Shown here: positions 28,216 to 38,968 of the stretch, in pieces | How positions within the stretch are numbered: the stretch's first letter is position 1 | Layout: every line of letters starts with the position of its first letter | NCBI GenBank assembly: GCA_013215055.1 | Contig: JABSRQ010000019.1 | Span: 1 to 64,000, forward strand | Direction: 5' to 3' | DNA from: Pseudomonadales bacterium | Lineage (GTDB): Bacteria; Pseudomonadota; Gammaproteobacteria; Pseudomonadales; DT-91 | Length of the DNA: 64,000 bases | The notes under the pieces: generated by a model | The model's input: the letters and a program-made list of their open reading frames with translations, nothing else | Databases searched by the model: none | What the model was told of the DNA's origin: nothing | Position numbers and translations under genes: made by a program

Positions 28216-28995
28216 TTACTCTTTCGACATTTTACTTTTAAGCGATATACCGCCCTTACCGTTAACAATATTAAAGATTGTCCAGTGTAAAAACTGATCC
28301 ATCATACGGAAAATATTCGCTTCGAAGCCAATCCATATTTCAGATTTACCCTTCTCCAGGCCTTTAATCAGCCTTGTAGCGCAGGTCTTGGGCGTAATCA
28401 ACATGCCTGATGCACTTTGAATATCATCCACCATCTCGGTATCAACGGATGGAGGAAATACTTCAACCACTTTGAGCTTGCCCTGCAACTGAAAACGCAG
28501 GGAGCGGGTATATGAATCCAGCGCGGCCTTGGTCGCAGAATACAATGGTAACAAGGCCACTGGGCAACGTCCGGCAGGTGAGCAGATATTAATTACCATT
28601 CCAGCTTTGCTGACCAACAAATCAGGCAATAAAAGATTGGTCAGGGTGATGGGACCTAGCACATTAGCATTCAACACATTACTTACGTTAGATATATCAA
28701 GTCCGGGTTTATCCAGTTCTTCAAAGCTAATGATGGCAGCATTGTTAACGAGTATATCAATAGCTAAGCCCTTGGCTTTAATCGCTTCAAGCAGACGTTG
28801 GCATTGATCTGGTTCGGCTACATCACAGACAAATGTTATCAAGCCCGGTACCTGAGCGGCAGCCTCATCCAGTTTGCTCTGTCTTCTTCCACAAATCAGC
28901 AGTTGATTACCCTGTGCTGCCAGCTGACGTACTAACTCCAATCCTATACCGGTAGCGCCGCCTGTCACAAGAATGGTTTTATCACTTATTTTCAT
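28216..28995 (-). CDS. short-chain dehydrogenase/reductase
   Basis: The 259-residue protein is a classical SDR: cofactor motif TGGATGIG (about 11-18), NNAAI after strand 4, Ser in the INICSPAG strand and the catalytic Y-S-A-T-K (about 150-154). Arginines after the cofactor loop (GRRQSKL) favour NADP(H). It resembles the DltE-like branch, whose substrates are mostly unknown. The C-terminus carries an extra amphipathic or hydrophobic tail (MMDQFLHWTIFNIV) that may touch the membrane. It stands alone, facing the glutaminase gene. Confidence 0.88.
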   Translation of the reverse strand: MKISDKTILVTGGATGIGLELVRQLAAQGNQLLICGRRQSKLDEAAAQVPGLITFVCDVAEPDQCQRLLEAIKAKGLAIDILVNNAAIISFEELDKPGLDISNVSNVLNANVLGPITLTNLLLPDLLVSKAGMVINICSPAGRCPVALLPLYSATKAALDSYTRSLRFQLQGKLKVVEVFPPSVDTEMVDDIQSASGMLITPKTCATRLIKGLEKGKSEIWIGFEANIFRMMDQFLHWTIFNIVNGKGGISLKSKMSKE

Positions 28996-29206
28996 GTTAA
29001 TCCCTTAAAAAATTCGAGTTTATCATAGGGTGCAGTTTGGAGATAATTTTGGCTATATATTGAATCTATCTCTGCCGTCAGAGGCGTATTGAGTGAGGTA
29101 ATATTTTTTATTTCATAAATCAAAAGGCTAATGGAAGCAGATCGATATCAAGTGCAAGTTAGCGACTATAATTTATAAGACATGTATTAATTCAGGGGGA
29201 GTCATC

Positions 29207-29542
29207 ATGCAGGTTTTATCAAGAGGTCCCTTTCAGGAGTGGGAGTCTAGCGATGGGGCAAGGGCTAGATTTGAGTGTATCGAGCTTAACTATGGAGAAC
29301 AACACCCTATTTTCTTAGAACTTAATGATCATCATTCCGGGGTTGTCATTTTATCTAATGCACATTACGGGGAGGTAAAGGTCGATAAAGTGGAGGATCT
29401 GGAGCAAGAACTGCCTCGGCTAATCCGTGATTTTGGTGCGGCGCCCAAAATCTACTGGCGTTCGGAATATAATGACGAAAAGTGTAGCTCGTTATTTTCA
29501 ACCTTTAATAAAGGCAGCCCCGCATTTAAGGGTTTACATTAA
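29207..29542 (+). CDS. unknown 111-residue protein
   Basis: I do not recognise this protein. It is soluble, acidic and has no signal peptide. Start at ATG 29207 is supported by GGGGGAG seven bases upstream. The sequence alternates short strands (ARARFECIELNYG, GVVILSNAHYGEVKVDKV) with one helix (LEQELPRLIRDFG), suggesting a small alpha/beta fold. It is monocistronic between the SDR and the hybrid kinase. Confidence 0.65.
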   Translation: MQVLSRGPFQEWESSDGARARFECIELNYGEQHPIFLELNDHHSGVVILSNAHYGEVKVDKVEDLEQELPRLIRDFGAAPKIYWRSEYNDEKCSSLFSTFNKGSPAFKGLH

Positions 29543-29802
29543 TCCCATAAGTTTTAACAGGCTAACTCTAGGTTAGGAATAACCTACGGGTTAAACCTGA
29601 ATGGATAGACGTGACATTACCTAGAAAAAAACTCGGGAGAGGTGCCTGAGCCTCGGTAGCTGAAAAGCAGGCGGATAATATCGTCAGAGGATTAAGATCT
29701 TATTGGTCACCAGCGGATATTTTTTTATACAGACAAGCGATTCATTCTACGCAGTAATGCACTATGACTTTCAAGCCATAGAGCACTCGAGCGGGGAAAA
29801 AA

Positions 29803-32211
29803 TTAAACAGGTTTTGCCACTTCAATATAGCGGGCTAGGCTATCCTGCAAGAATTCCAGTTTCACGGGTTTCTTCAGGAAATCGTTCATGCCTGACTGAA
29901 TGCAATGCTCTTTATCTGCAGCCAGCAGGTTTGCCGTAACCGCGATAATTGGGATGTTTTTTTTCTCGTCATCGCGCTGACGTATCTTCTCTGTGCAGTG
30001 AAAACCGTCCATCACCGGCATTTGCAAATCCATGAGAATCAGTGAAAATATTTCCCTATCGATGATTTCAAGCGCTTCTACGCCATGCTTCGCGATCAAA
30101 CAGCGATAGCCCAGTTTTTCCAGCATTTTGGTCATGACCTTTTGGTTAACCCGATTGTCTTCCACCACCAGAATGTACAGTTCGGCAGGCGCCAGTTTTT
30201 TTATTCCAACCGCAACGGTTTTTCCTGCTGCAACCGGTAACGTCACGGAGAAACAGCTGCCTTCGCCAAGCCGTGATTGCAGTGTAAGTTCACCACCCAG
30301 AGCTTTGATGAACTTACGGCATATAGAAAGGCCAATACCCAAGCCACCGAAGCGGCGCTGAAAACCGCTTTCGGTTTGGGTGAATGCTTCAAATATATGT
30401 GCCTGTTCTGCTTCAGCAATACCGATGCCGCTATCCTGAACGGTAGCTTGTAAAGCCCAGGGTGAGCATTCTTGATCACAATCAAGGGTAAAACGCACTA
30501 GCCCCCGATCGGTAAATTTAACCGCGTTATCTAGCAGTTTGGCGAGTATGGCGGTCAGTTTCCCTTCATCGCTGTATAGCCACTGCGGCACCGACTCGCT
30601 AATCTGCCATTCAAGTTTCAGGCCCTTCTCGTCGCAGCGGATCTGGTAACATTCATGCAAAGATGCCAGCAACGGTTTAAGCGCAAAATGATCAGTCTTG
30701 ACGCTTATATTTCCCGACTGAATTTCAGATTGTGTGAGTATGTCATTAACCAGATGCATCATGTCAGCAGCCCCTGATTGAACGATATCGAGAGGCGACT
30801 TTAAGTGTTCCAGTGGTTTGGATTGCATGATTTGCAAACCTCCCAGAATGGCGTTCATGGGTGTACGTAATTCATGGTTTATAGCTATTAGAAAATCGTT
30901 TTTCAGCTTTAAATTGGATTCAAAGGCTTTAATTATTTCCTGTTGGGCATTAACCAGTGCATGTTCGGCTTCTGCTCGTTGGCGCAGAGCCCGTACCTTG
31001 GCTTTGCGCTCATCCAGCATTTCAACGGCCAGCCCATAGGCTAAAACCAGAAACATAACCAATAAAGCCACTTGCCCCGAATTTCTGCTTAGATCATTGT
31101 AGGGAATAAAACCAAGGATCGACATCATGCTGGTGGCAATTCCTAGCGCTACGCATAGCAGGCTAATCGTATAAAACCTTGCAGCCTTATCACCTTGACG
31201 CCATCGTTGAATGCCGGCCAGCAACCATATCAACCACATACACACATTGCTATATTGAGTTATAGGCACGAGTATGACCTTCGGGGCGAAAGCCAGGGCC
31301 AACAAAAAAATCATATAAATTGCTGCGCAACATAAAATAAAAATGCGCCAATAGCGGGCCTCTTTTTTAAGCGACAGAAAGTCGATGGTGAATAAGGCGA
31401 AAAAAATCTGATTTGACCAAGCCGATATTAAAACGCCGTTATCTTGCCACCAGATGGCTTGCGGGAAAAGATAGCAATAGGAATACCCCAATTGCTGCAT
31501 AAACATTAACAATCCATTAAAAACAACCAGGGTAAAATAAAAATAGGCCCGATTAGCCATAACCCCAAAAACCGTTAAACCATACAGGCCAATAATAAAC
31601 AGCACACCAAAAAACAGGCTTTCCAGCAACACGTTTTTTTGATCGTGGCTTGTATGGCTGTATTCCTTCCATAGCTTTATCGGTAGAAGTAATGCGCTGG
31701 TGGAGGCAACGCGAATATAGAGTTGGGCCTTTTGCTTGTAGGGTAATAGTAATGGAAATAGAAAATTTCGATGAAAGATAGGCCGTTGTGAAAACGGCAG
31801 ATCATCACCGCTGTGAAAGTGCTGCGGCTGTCGATTTTCGGCAATCAAATAAACATCAATTTGATCCAATAAAGGATAGGCGATTTCAAGCAACCACGGG
31901 GTCACTATATCGGCCTCCGATAACAGGTCCAGCCTCAGCCAGTATGCGGATTTTGAGTAGCCTAGACTCAACCTGTTTTTTTTATGATCTTGCCATTCAT
32001 TTGCATGGTTTTTTGAACTCACCGCAGTTAGCGTCAACTCACCCGTTCGATCTTCCAGGTAGGAAATATGTGATACCAGATTGTATTCCGATTGTTCCGG
32101 GCTGAGTATCAACGCAGGTCGGGCATAAACCAGGTTTGGGAGCAGGATACAGAGGCTTAACGCCAATCCATGAATGTAAAACTTAAGATTCATAAAGTTA
32201 GGCAGCAACAT
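29803..32211 (-). CDS. hybrid sensor histidine kinase, 7TMR-DISM type
   Basis: The 802-residue membrane protein has, in order, a signal peptide (about 1-30), a periplasmic 7TMR-DISMED2-like sensing domain (about 35-175), a seven-helix 7TMR-DISM membrane region (about 185-395), a short coiled coil and a HisKA domain with the phospho-acceptor in INHELRTPMNAI. HATPase boxes follow (LLDNAVKFTD, DSGIGIAEAE, GGLGIGLSI), and a C-terminal receiver domain contains VEDNRVNQ, LMDLQMPVMDG with the phospho-Asp and a conserved Lys in FLKKPV. There is no HPt domain or partner regulator next to it, so a phosphorelay partner must lie elsewhere. DISM receptors are thought to sense carbohydrates or small metabolites. 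Confidence 0.92.
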   Translation of the reverse strand: MLLPNFMNLKFYIHGLALSLCILLPNLVYARPALILSPEQSEYNLVSHISYLEDRTGELTLTAVSSKNHANEWQDHKKNRLSLGYSKSAYWLRLDLLSEADIVTPWLLEIAYPLLDQIDVYLIAENRQPQHFHSGDDLPFSQRPIFHRNFLFPLLLPYKQKAQLYIRVASTSALLLPIKLWKEYSHTSHDQKNVLLESLFFGVLFIIGLYGLTVFGVMANRAYFYFTLVVFNGLLMFMQQLGYSYCYLFPQAIWWQDNGVLISAWSNQIFFALFTIDFLSLKKEARYWRIFILCCAAIYMIFLLALAFAPKVILVPITQYSNVCMWLIWLLAGIQRWRQGDKAARFYTISLLCVALGIATSMMSILGFIPYNDLSRNSGQVALLVMFLVLAYGLAVEMLDERKAKVRALRQRAEAEHALVNAQQEIIKAFESNLKLKNDFLIAINHELRTPMNAILGGLQIMQSKPLEHLKSPLDIVQSGAADMMHLVNDILTQSEIQSGNISVKTDHFALKPLLASLHECYQIRCDEKGLKLEWQISESVPQWLYSDEGKLTAILAKLLDNAVKFTDRGLVRFTLDCDQECSPWALQATVQDSGIGIAEAEQAHIFEAFTQTESGFQRRFGGLGIGLSICRKFIKALGGELTLQSRLGEGSCFSVTLPVAAGKTVAVGIKKLAPAELYILVVEDNRVNQKVMTKMLEKLGYRCLIAKHGVEALEIIDREIFSLILMDLQMPVMDGFHCTEKIRQRDDEKKNIPIIAVTANLLAADKEHCIQSGMNDFLKKPVKLEFLQDSLARYIEVAKPV

Positions 32212-32477
32212 GGGATAATCGATAAAGTATAGCTACTGTTTGAAAATTCGATGGCAGCAATATGCCACTGAACGCAGCAAAACTGGCCTGCAATCGGCAA
32301 GGTAAAACAATGGCTTTAGCGCCTGTAAGAAAGGGGGGGATCGACTGAAAATACACTGAAATAATGAGGTATAAGAAGTATTAATGCCCAATAATTTCAA
32401 CTTTTATGGTCAGTCTACCGTTTCCGTATTTAAAAACTTTGGGGAGAAGTGAGCACTTCCCTAATCAAAAAAAGTGT

Positions 32478-33146
32478 TTACCCTGACAAACCTTCAGCCA
32501 TAACAGCCTGACTATCGTTGATTAATAAGCTACGGGGTAAGTCCTTGAGCTGTTTTTTTACATCTATGTATTGGAATACAGAGCCAACAAAGATAAAGAG
32601 GTAACCAAAAAGTTCCAGACCTTCCTGAATGACGGTTTTATACAGGTGTTGATAGTTATCGCCCATGATTTCTTTCCACAGACTGCTTGAGCCAAACAGT
32701 CGGCTTAATATCAACAAGATAACCAGCCCCACTAACAGGTTGGTGTAGGCTTTGGTATCTTTGAATAGCAATGTGGAATCCGTCAACGTGGCTCTGTTTT
32801 TTAGACTGTAGCCAATGCTCAGTGCCGCAACAAAAAGGGTGGGATAGAGCCAGAAACCATGCGCGATTATATCGAAGTAATAGTCCATTTCACGCAAATA
32901 CATACAAGCAAAAAAGCCTGCGACTAAAACAAATAATGATCGTGAAGTTTCGATTGTTTTGGCTGACCAGGCAAATATCATGAAGCTACACAGCAATAAT
33001 AACTGCTGGAAGTGTTCTGTAAGCGATTGCTCTGTGAGGCCATTTTTTAAAACTAAAACATCGATCTTAATACATAACACGACGATAACGGCGAGTAATG
33101 CAATCAAGATGAAAGGCAAGACCAGGCTTTTAAAGAGTTGAACCAT
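32478..33146 (-). CDS. unknown integral membrane protein
   Basis: The 222-residue protein has about six hydrophobic segments (around 9-28, 48-65, 70-85, 97-113, 136-152 and 175-192). The N-terminus is FKSLVLPFILIALLAVIVVLCIKID. Charged and aromatic residues at the helix ends (REMDYYFDIIAHGFW) are the only notable feature. No family recognised. It lies 266 bp behind the hybrid kinase start and on the same strand; co-function is not shown. Confidence 0.7.
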   Translation of the reverse strand: MVQLFKSLVLPFILIALLAVIVVLCIKIDVLVLKNGLTEQSLTEHFQQLLLLCSFMIFAWSAKTIETSRSLFVLVAGFFACMYLREMDYYFDIIAHGFWLYPTLFVAALSIGYSLKNRATLTDSTLLFKDTKAYTNLLVGLVILLILSRLFGSSSLWKEIMGDNYQHLYKTVIQEGLELFGYLFIFVGSVFQYIDVKKQLKDLPRSLLINDSQAVMAEGLSG

Positions 33147-34042
33147 GATAAATTCACATCATTGAAAGGGAGAATGTGTATAAAGCCGCCATTTTATGAA
33201 TATACGGGAATAATACAAGTCACGTTACGGGGAATGAGAATCTTTATTGCATTGTCTGAGCTGGAAAAAACAGAGATTCACAGCCTGTGTTCTGACTCTC
33301 GGTATGAATGTTGCCGTGCACAGTCCTATCAATAACGGCGAGATATCATACTGACAGTTTCGTGATGTGCTTCTAGTATTACGTCGGCAATAAGTGGGTT
33401 GACGTAAAGAACTGCGGTTGGCAGGGCTTTATGACTTCATTATGCAACGCACAGTGAAGATTACTCTCTCTGCTTTTTGCATAATGCAATCTTTACAGTT
33501 ACCAGCTGCGTCGTAGATGGTTTGTGAGCCCTACATTAGGATAAAACAGATGTTGGTATAGGCATTGCTATATGTATAACAGCCATAGCAGCAATGCAGA
33601 TATTGAATAACCTAACCCGTGCGTGAAAATGCACCCAGTTCAATCATCGCTTATTACTCACTGGCTTCCCCTTAACTAAGCCTAATAAAGCTTATTTGAT
33701 GTCGTAACTCTTAATTCAGAGAGTTACAACATCCTTCCCCCCCAATTACCCCCCTTATAAACACCTTTAACCGCAAACTAAATAGTTTTAGTTTAAGCCT
33801 AGCCCGTGTTAAGTGTGCATTCATTACTTATCTGAAGGCTAAGTGAAAAATAACTTTCCTCCTCAAATACTCTTGCTATACCTTCCTATTTCATCTTTAT
33901 AGGTTCACAAATAAATCGTTAATGCAGAGCGCTTTGTTTGAGATTCATGAGCACTGACATTGGCATTTAACTTGCTGAAAGTATTATGGTGCAGGCATGT
34001 CACACATGAACGCTGTCGTTTATCATGCATGAGGAATTACCC
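33147..34042. other. intergenic region
   Basis: About 900 bp without a credible gene between divergent genes. AATGAGAATC near 33232 resembles half of a Fur box but its other half does not fit. I see no repeat or hairpin of note; promoters for both neighbours must lie here. Confidence 0.4.
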
Positions 34043-35599
34043 ATGCCTAAAAAATTGTCCCAGCCATCGTATAATCAAGACTGGAATACTCGTTTGTTAC
34101 AAGCAGTGGTAGAGATTCAGCGGGCATTTATTGAAGAGAGCGATGTGCGTGAATCGTTTGATCGCATGCTCGCGTGTTTTTTATCACTCACCGACAGTGG
34201 TTTTGGTTTTATTGGTGAGGTGAAACAAAGCGATCAACAACAGCCCTATTTGTTAGCCCATGCGATCACGAATATTGCATGGGATGAAGCCACCAACGTA
34301 CTGTACCAACAAAGTGTGGCTAATGGCTTCGAGTTCCACAATCTCAATACCTTGTTTGGTGCCACCTTGGCAACCGGTGAAACCATTATTGCCAATGACC
34401 CCATGCAAGACCCTAGAGCCGGTGGATTACCACCAGGCCACCCACCACTGCAAAGCTATATGGGCATTGCCATTAAACATAAAGCCTGCTTGATCGGTAT
34501 GGTCGGTATCGCTAATCGAGACAATGGTTATGACACACAACAGCTGGTGCACCTTGAACCTTTGTTAATGACGGCGGGGGCGTTAATTCAAGCGGTGAAG
34601 GTGCGCAATCAAACACTGGTCACTAGTGATCAGTTACAACAAAACATTCAGAAGCTGGATGCCGTTCTTAATAGCATGAGTGACGCACTGTTAATTACGG
34701 ATTATCAAGGCATTGTGCAGGAAGCGAATCAGACAGCGCAAGATCAATTTGGGTTTACGATGTCTGAACTGATGGGTCGCCATATCGATATATTGCTTGA
34801 TACAGATAGCGCTCAACGGTTTCGTCATTATTTGCAGCAATGGATAGTAAAGGCCGAATATGAACATCAAAATAAAGTCTTACAGCTTCATATTCAACCT
34901 AAAAATAAGCCACCGATTGCGGTCGATTTTCAAATGTCAGAGGTTAAATTGGGGGTGCGTAAGCTGTTTGTGATTACGCTCAATGACATCACTGAGCGTA
35001 TGCGTAATGAAGAGCAGTTAATACTCGCCAACCAGCGCTTGCAAGCCCTCTCTATTACCGATGAGTTAACCCGTTTAGACAATCGTCGTTCGTTTGATCA
35101 ACGTTTACAACAAGCGTTTAATCAAATTCGTCAGATCCCTTGTCCACTGTGTTTATGTATTATTGATATCGATTATTTTAAAGACTACAACGACAGCTAC
35201 GGGCACCAACAAGGTGATGTCTGTTTGCAACAACTGGGGCGTTTACTGAAGAAATATTTTCGCCGCGATTGTGAATTTACCGCCCGTATTGGTGGTGAAG
35301 AATTTGCCGTTGTCATGACCCATATGCCTCTGGCCGAGTGTGAAGTTTCCATGCAAGGGTTTATGCAGGCATTAAGAGATTTAAGCATTGAACATAAAGC
35401 CTCGACGGTCAGCGACAGTGTGACTATCAGTGCTGGCCTAGCTGGTGTAACTGGGCCACAGAGCAATGCAACGAACTTGTTCGATTCTGCCGATAAGGCC
35501 TTATATCAGGCCAAAAAAGCTGGCCGTAATCAGCTATGGGTTGATAAAGCTAATAATAAAAAGGTCAAGCTAGAAGCTGTCATCACGCCGTCTAAATAG
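34043..35599 (+). CDS. GAF-PAS-GGDEF diguanylate cyclase
   Basis: Start ATG 34043 is preceded by GAGGAA at six bases, giving 518 residues. A GAF domain (about 10-190, with GFGFIGEV and MGIAIKHKACLIGMVGIANR) is followed by a PAS domain (about 205-330, DAVLNSMSDALLITDYQGIVQEANQ) and a GGDEF domain (about 345-500). The active-site motif GGEEF (about 415-419, RIGGEEFAV) is intact, with DIDYFKDYND upstream. It should therefore make cyclic di-GMP from GTP. I see no clear RxxD inhibitory site just before GGEEF (the segment is RRDCEFTARI). No membrane segment, so it is cytosolic. It converges on the TonB receptor gene. Confidence 0.92.
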   Translation: MPKKLSQPSYNQDWNTRLLQAVVEIQRAFIEESDVRESFDRMLACFLSLTDSGFGFIGEVKQSDQQQPYLLAHAITNIAWDEATNVLYQQSVANGFEFHNLNTLFGATLATGETIIANDPMQDPRAGGLPPGHPPLQSYMGIAIKHKACLIGMVGIANRDNGYDTQQLVHLEPLLMTAGALIQAVKVRNQTLVTSDQLQQNIQKLDAVLNSMSDALLITDYQGIVQEANQTAQDQFGFTMSELMGRHIDILLDTDSAQRFRHYLQQWIVKAEYEHQNKVLQLHIQPKNKPPIAVDFQMSEVKLGVRKLFVITLNDITERMRNEEQLILANQRLQALSITDELTRLDNRRSFDQRLQQAFNQIRQIPCPLCLCIIDIDYFKDYNDSYGHQQGDVCLQQLGRLLKKYFRRDCEFTARIGGEEFAVVMTHMPLAECEVSMQGFMQALRDLSIEHKASTVSDSVTISAGLAGVTGPQSNATNLFDSADKALYQAKKAGRNQLWVDKANNKKVKLEAVITPSK

Positions 35600-35700
35600 G
35601 CTCAAACTAGCACTGAACACAGTGTTAACGGTGCGAACAAAAGCGTTCAATTTGAGTATGATTTCGCCAAACCTTCAGCTGTAAAAAATATAAAGGCTGA

Positions 35701-37740
35701 TTAAGGCATACTCAGCTCTACCCCCACTTTCAGATAACGCCCAGGGGTGGCATTGCCACGCTCAATTTCCATCAAAGATGATTTAGTATCTTGTCGATCA
35801 AAGATATCTAACACGATAAAATACACGGAGGTGTTATAGCGCTGAGCTTGGAATAACCAAGCCAGGTGTACATCGGTGCGTGAGAGCAAACTGAGATCTT
35901 CATTCTTAAAACTGACCACGTGCCCATCATCGGTTTGTCGGCCTTTTTGTAAAACCTGGTTGGCACTGAGCATAACCGTAGGGCTTACTGCATAATTAAG
36001 ACCCGCGTTGATGATGTGATCGGGAAAAGCTGGATAAGCGTCTTCAATTTTTACCGGCGTATTCAGTTGAGATTGGTTGTAACCGTAATTGCCATATACA
36101 TCCCACTTCCCCAGTTGATAACGCCCTGCTATCTCAAGCCCATACGATTCTGCCTCACCCTGATTAATATAGCGTGCTGCAAAACCTGGGTCTGCATCCG
36201 GGGTAAAACTAATAAGTTCTGCCGTTTGTGAATAATAGATATTCACACTGACATTATATTTCTGGGTTTCTTGCATCCAGATAAGCTCATAGGTATCCAC
36301 TTCTTCTGGCTGTAGGTCATCACCGCCGCCCTGTACGAGGCCATTGTTAACCTGCTCGTTCACAGAAGGTGCTCTAAAGGCATTGCCATACAGTAGCTTG
36401 ATGGCAGATTGGGACTGCGGATGATAGATAACCCCCAACCTAGGGCTAACGTAGTGTCCAAAGTCACTGTAATTATCGTAGCGCCCACCGATAATAATTT
36501 GTAAGGCCTCGTCGAATAAACGCCAATCAACTTGCCCGATCAGCGCAGCCGTTTCACGGCTTTTATTGTTAACGTCTAAGGGGCTGCCAGTAAATACCGC
36601 GCCAAAATGATCAACCACCGATTTATCCACACTGAAGCCAAACACGCCCTGCCATTGCTCATCATTTAGGTGCTTCTTGAACATAACACTGGCACCGGTT
36701 TTGCTATCTTTGCTATCCCAGGTTAATCCCGGCTCAGTGGGAATTTCTCCGGGGGTTAATAAACCGTATAACCCCACCTGCTGATCTTGGCTGTAAAACA
36801 GTTGCGATTCTAAAGACCATCGCGGTGTCAGGTTTAATTCATGAGAAAGCTTTAGCGCCTGAAAGCTTGCATCACCATTACTGTGGGTGCCATTAGGCAC
36901 GGCACTAAACTCTGACAAGCCAAAGCTATCCTCCACTTCATGGCTGGAATAGTAATACGCTAATTGGGCATCATAAATCTGGAGTTTATGGGTGGTGGTG
37001 ATGTTTTTATAATCATGCTGCAATTCATCTTCCATGATGATGCCATTGCCGCCGGTTTGATGAAAATCATGAAACAGTTTTTCATCATCCGTACGCGCAA
37101 TATAGACTTGGCTGCTTAAGCCCACATGCTCTGAAAAATTATAATGGGCTCTAATATTGGCATTTTTATGGCCAAACGAGCCAAGCTCTGCCCACGTTTG
37201 CAGTGTATTCTTCTGCGCCTGCCATGTATTTAATGAGACAACCCCATAAAACGCATCAGCACCGTAAAGGGCTGAGCCTGGACCACGGATAACTTCTATC
37301 GATGAAAGGTTGCCTAAGGCATAATTAGGCACGCCATAATTTGCCGATGAACTGCTGTAATTGTTCAGCGGGATGCCATCAAGCAAAACCAAAAAACTGT
37401 TTACATGCTCTACCCCACCATAACCTCGAAACACAGGTACGGTTTGACCATGCACAAATTCAGCGGTATACACTCCGGGCACATGTTCAATGGCATCGTA
37501 GGTTTTCTCAGCCCCTTGCCGGCGCCATTCTTCTTCGCTGACTTTGGATGCCGATGAGGCAACAAACAAGGCACTATCTTCAAATAAGGAAGCCACAGTA
37601 ATTTTAACATTGAGCAGCTGTTCTAAGGATAAATCATAAATCCCCTCAAGTTCATCGTCAGCCAGAGATGGGCAGGAGAATACTAAGAACACAGCCATAA
37701 ATTGCAGCTTGATATTATGTACCCTGTTTTTGATCGCCAT
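35701..37740 (-). CDS. TonB-dependent outer-membrane receptor
   Basis: The 679-residue receptor has a signal peptide (about 1-28, LADDE), an LSLEQLLNVKITVAS N-terminal segment and a plug domain (about 65-175) with VPGVYTAEF, VPVFRGYGG, LVLLDGIPLNNY and IEVIRGPGSALYGADAFYGVV. A 22-strand barrel follows. The C-terminus ends GVELSMP rather than in Phe. No linked siderophore or transport genes are present, and no Fur box was found upstream, so the ligand is open. The LSLEQLL-type leader is common in receptors of marine gammaproteobacteria with uncertain ligands. Confidence 0.9.
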   Translation of the reverse strand: MAIKNRVHNIKLQFMAVFLVFSCPSLADDELEGIYDLSLEQLLNVKITVASLFEDSALFVASSASKVSEEEWRRQGAEKTYDAIEHVPGVYTAEFVHGQTVPVFRGYGGVEHVNSFLVLLDGIPLNNYSSSSANYGVPNYALGNLSSIEVIRGPGSALYGADAFYGVVSLNTWQAQKNTLQTWAELGSFGHKNANIRAHYNFSEHVGLSSQVYIARTDDEKLFHDFHQTGGNGIIMEDELQHDYKNITTTHKLQIYDAQLAYYYSSHEVEDSFGLSEFSAVPNGTHSNGDASFQALKLSHELNLTPRWSLESQLFYSQDQQVGLYGLLTPGEIPTEPGLTWDSKDSKTGASVMFKKHLNDEQWQGVFGFSVDKSVVDHFGAVFTGSPLDVNNKSRETAALIGQVDWRLFDEALQIIIGGRYDNYSDFGHYVSPRLGVIYHPQSQSAIKLLYGNAFRAPSVNEQVNNGLVQGGGDDLQPEEVDTYELIWMQETQKYNVSVNIYYSQTAELISFTPDADPGFAARYINQGEAESYGLEIAGRYQLGKWDVYGNYGYNQSQLNTPVKIEDAYPAFPDHIINAGLNYAVSPTVMLSANQVLQKGRQTDDGHVVSFKNEDLSLLSRTDVHLAWLFQAQRYNTSVYFIVLDIFDRQDTKSSLMEIERGNATPGRYLKVGVELSMP

Positions 37741-38968
37741 CTAATAACTGCCCCGTTAACGAATTATAAACATTAATTAGCCATCGTCGTGCATTGCTAA
37801 ACCACCATCTTCAATCACGCCTGCAACGATAATTTGCTATTTCACAGCGTGAAATAACGCACGGCGGGTGGCGTGTTAGGGCTTAAATCCTAAGTTTAAA
37901 TGAAAAATGATCAACTTAGCTAAGGTTTTTAAGAGATAGAGCTAATACTAGGCCAAGTCTTACACATTCTCTACAGGCCCCATTTTTACTGAGGATCAAA
38001 TATGATTAACAGCCATCAACTTTACATTAGCCTATAAAATAAAAATGACTTTTGCAAAATGAATGCCGAATTGATAATAAAAAAACTCAATTTCAATCCG
38101 ATAAAAAAGTGCTAAAGACCGTTTTTTTATTGGGCAGTTCCCCACTTAAAGAAGATATTAACTTCATCATTATGAAAAAATCCGCTGTTAATAAGGCTAA
38201 AAAAGGCAGCCTAGATATCTTCTATCTTTCATTAAAACTACGATCAAATAAATGCCGATTTTATGTTAGCTTAGCCAGCCCACAACAAGCCTGCGTTCAT
38301 GGTGACTAACTTCCTAGATGTTGGTGATTGTCTTCGGTTATTTTATAGCAGGCTTTGCTCAGGTTTATGCCTTTGATAGTTGCTAATGGTTTGAGACTTC
38401 GATGGTAAAATCATGACTGTACAAATACACATATCAATTTATACCGGCTAGCAAGGAGAGACAGTTTGCAATTTCTTCAGCAAAGGCTCTGTGTGATATC
38501 AAGACAGAGATGGAAGTTTGGCTAGAATGGCTGGTTTAGCCTCACTGCAGGCTAATTATCTTCTTATGCATCGGAAATGGAAGCAGCCGGTTTTAACACG
38601 AAAGAGGATTTGGTTGCCACCCTAACATTAATCCAATAAAGCATTCCGATTATTCATCGACCGAGCATGAGAGGCAATTCAATCCAAAATCGATTATGTG
38701 ACCAGGATGATTTAACACTCGAAAAAGAATATTTTGAATGAAATTTTTCCGACAAAAATGCGCCTTAGATTAAATACCGCCTGAGTTAACTCTGAAAATA
38801 CCTACGGTACTCACTTAGAGCTGCGTTCTGAAATTACCCAGCGAAGTTTTCACATAGCCGGTGTCAATTCCGGCTGCGGTTGCATTTCAGAAATGCAGAC
38901 GTCTAACACTCGCACAAAGGCTAAAGCGGCCAGTATGATAACCATACAAAAGATCAACTTCTTGGGGT
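37741..38968. other. 1.2-kb intergenic region
   Basis: This is the longest gene-free stretch in the window. An 85-codon frame at 38052-38309 is AT-rich, lacks a ribosome site and shows no recognisable motif. Nothing resembling a repeat, terminator or decayed known gene could be assigned by eye; decayed sequence is possible. Confidence 0.4.

Noticed and set aside
33225-33250. Fur-like AATGAGAATC string
   Set aside because: Only the left half fits the consensus; the right half TTTATTGCATT does not form the dyad.
38052-38309. 85-codon frame in the long intergenic region
   Set aside because: No ribosome site, AT-rich composition, no motif and no neighbour that would share an operon.
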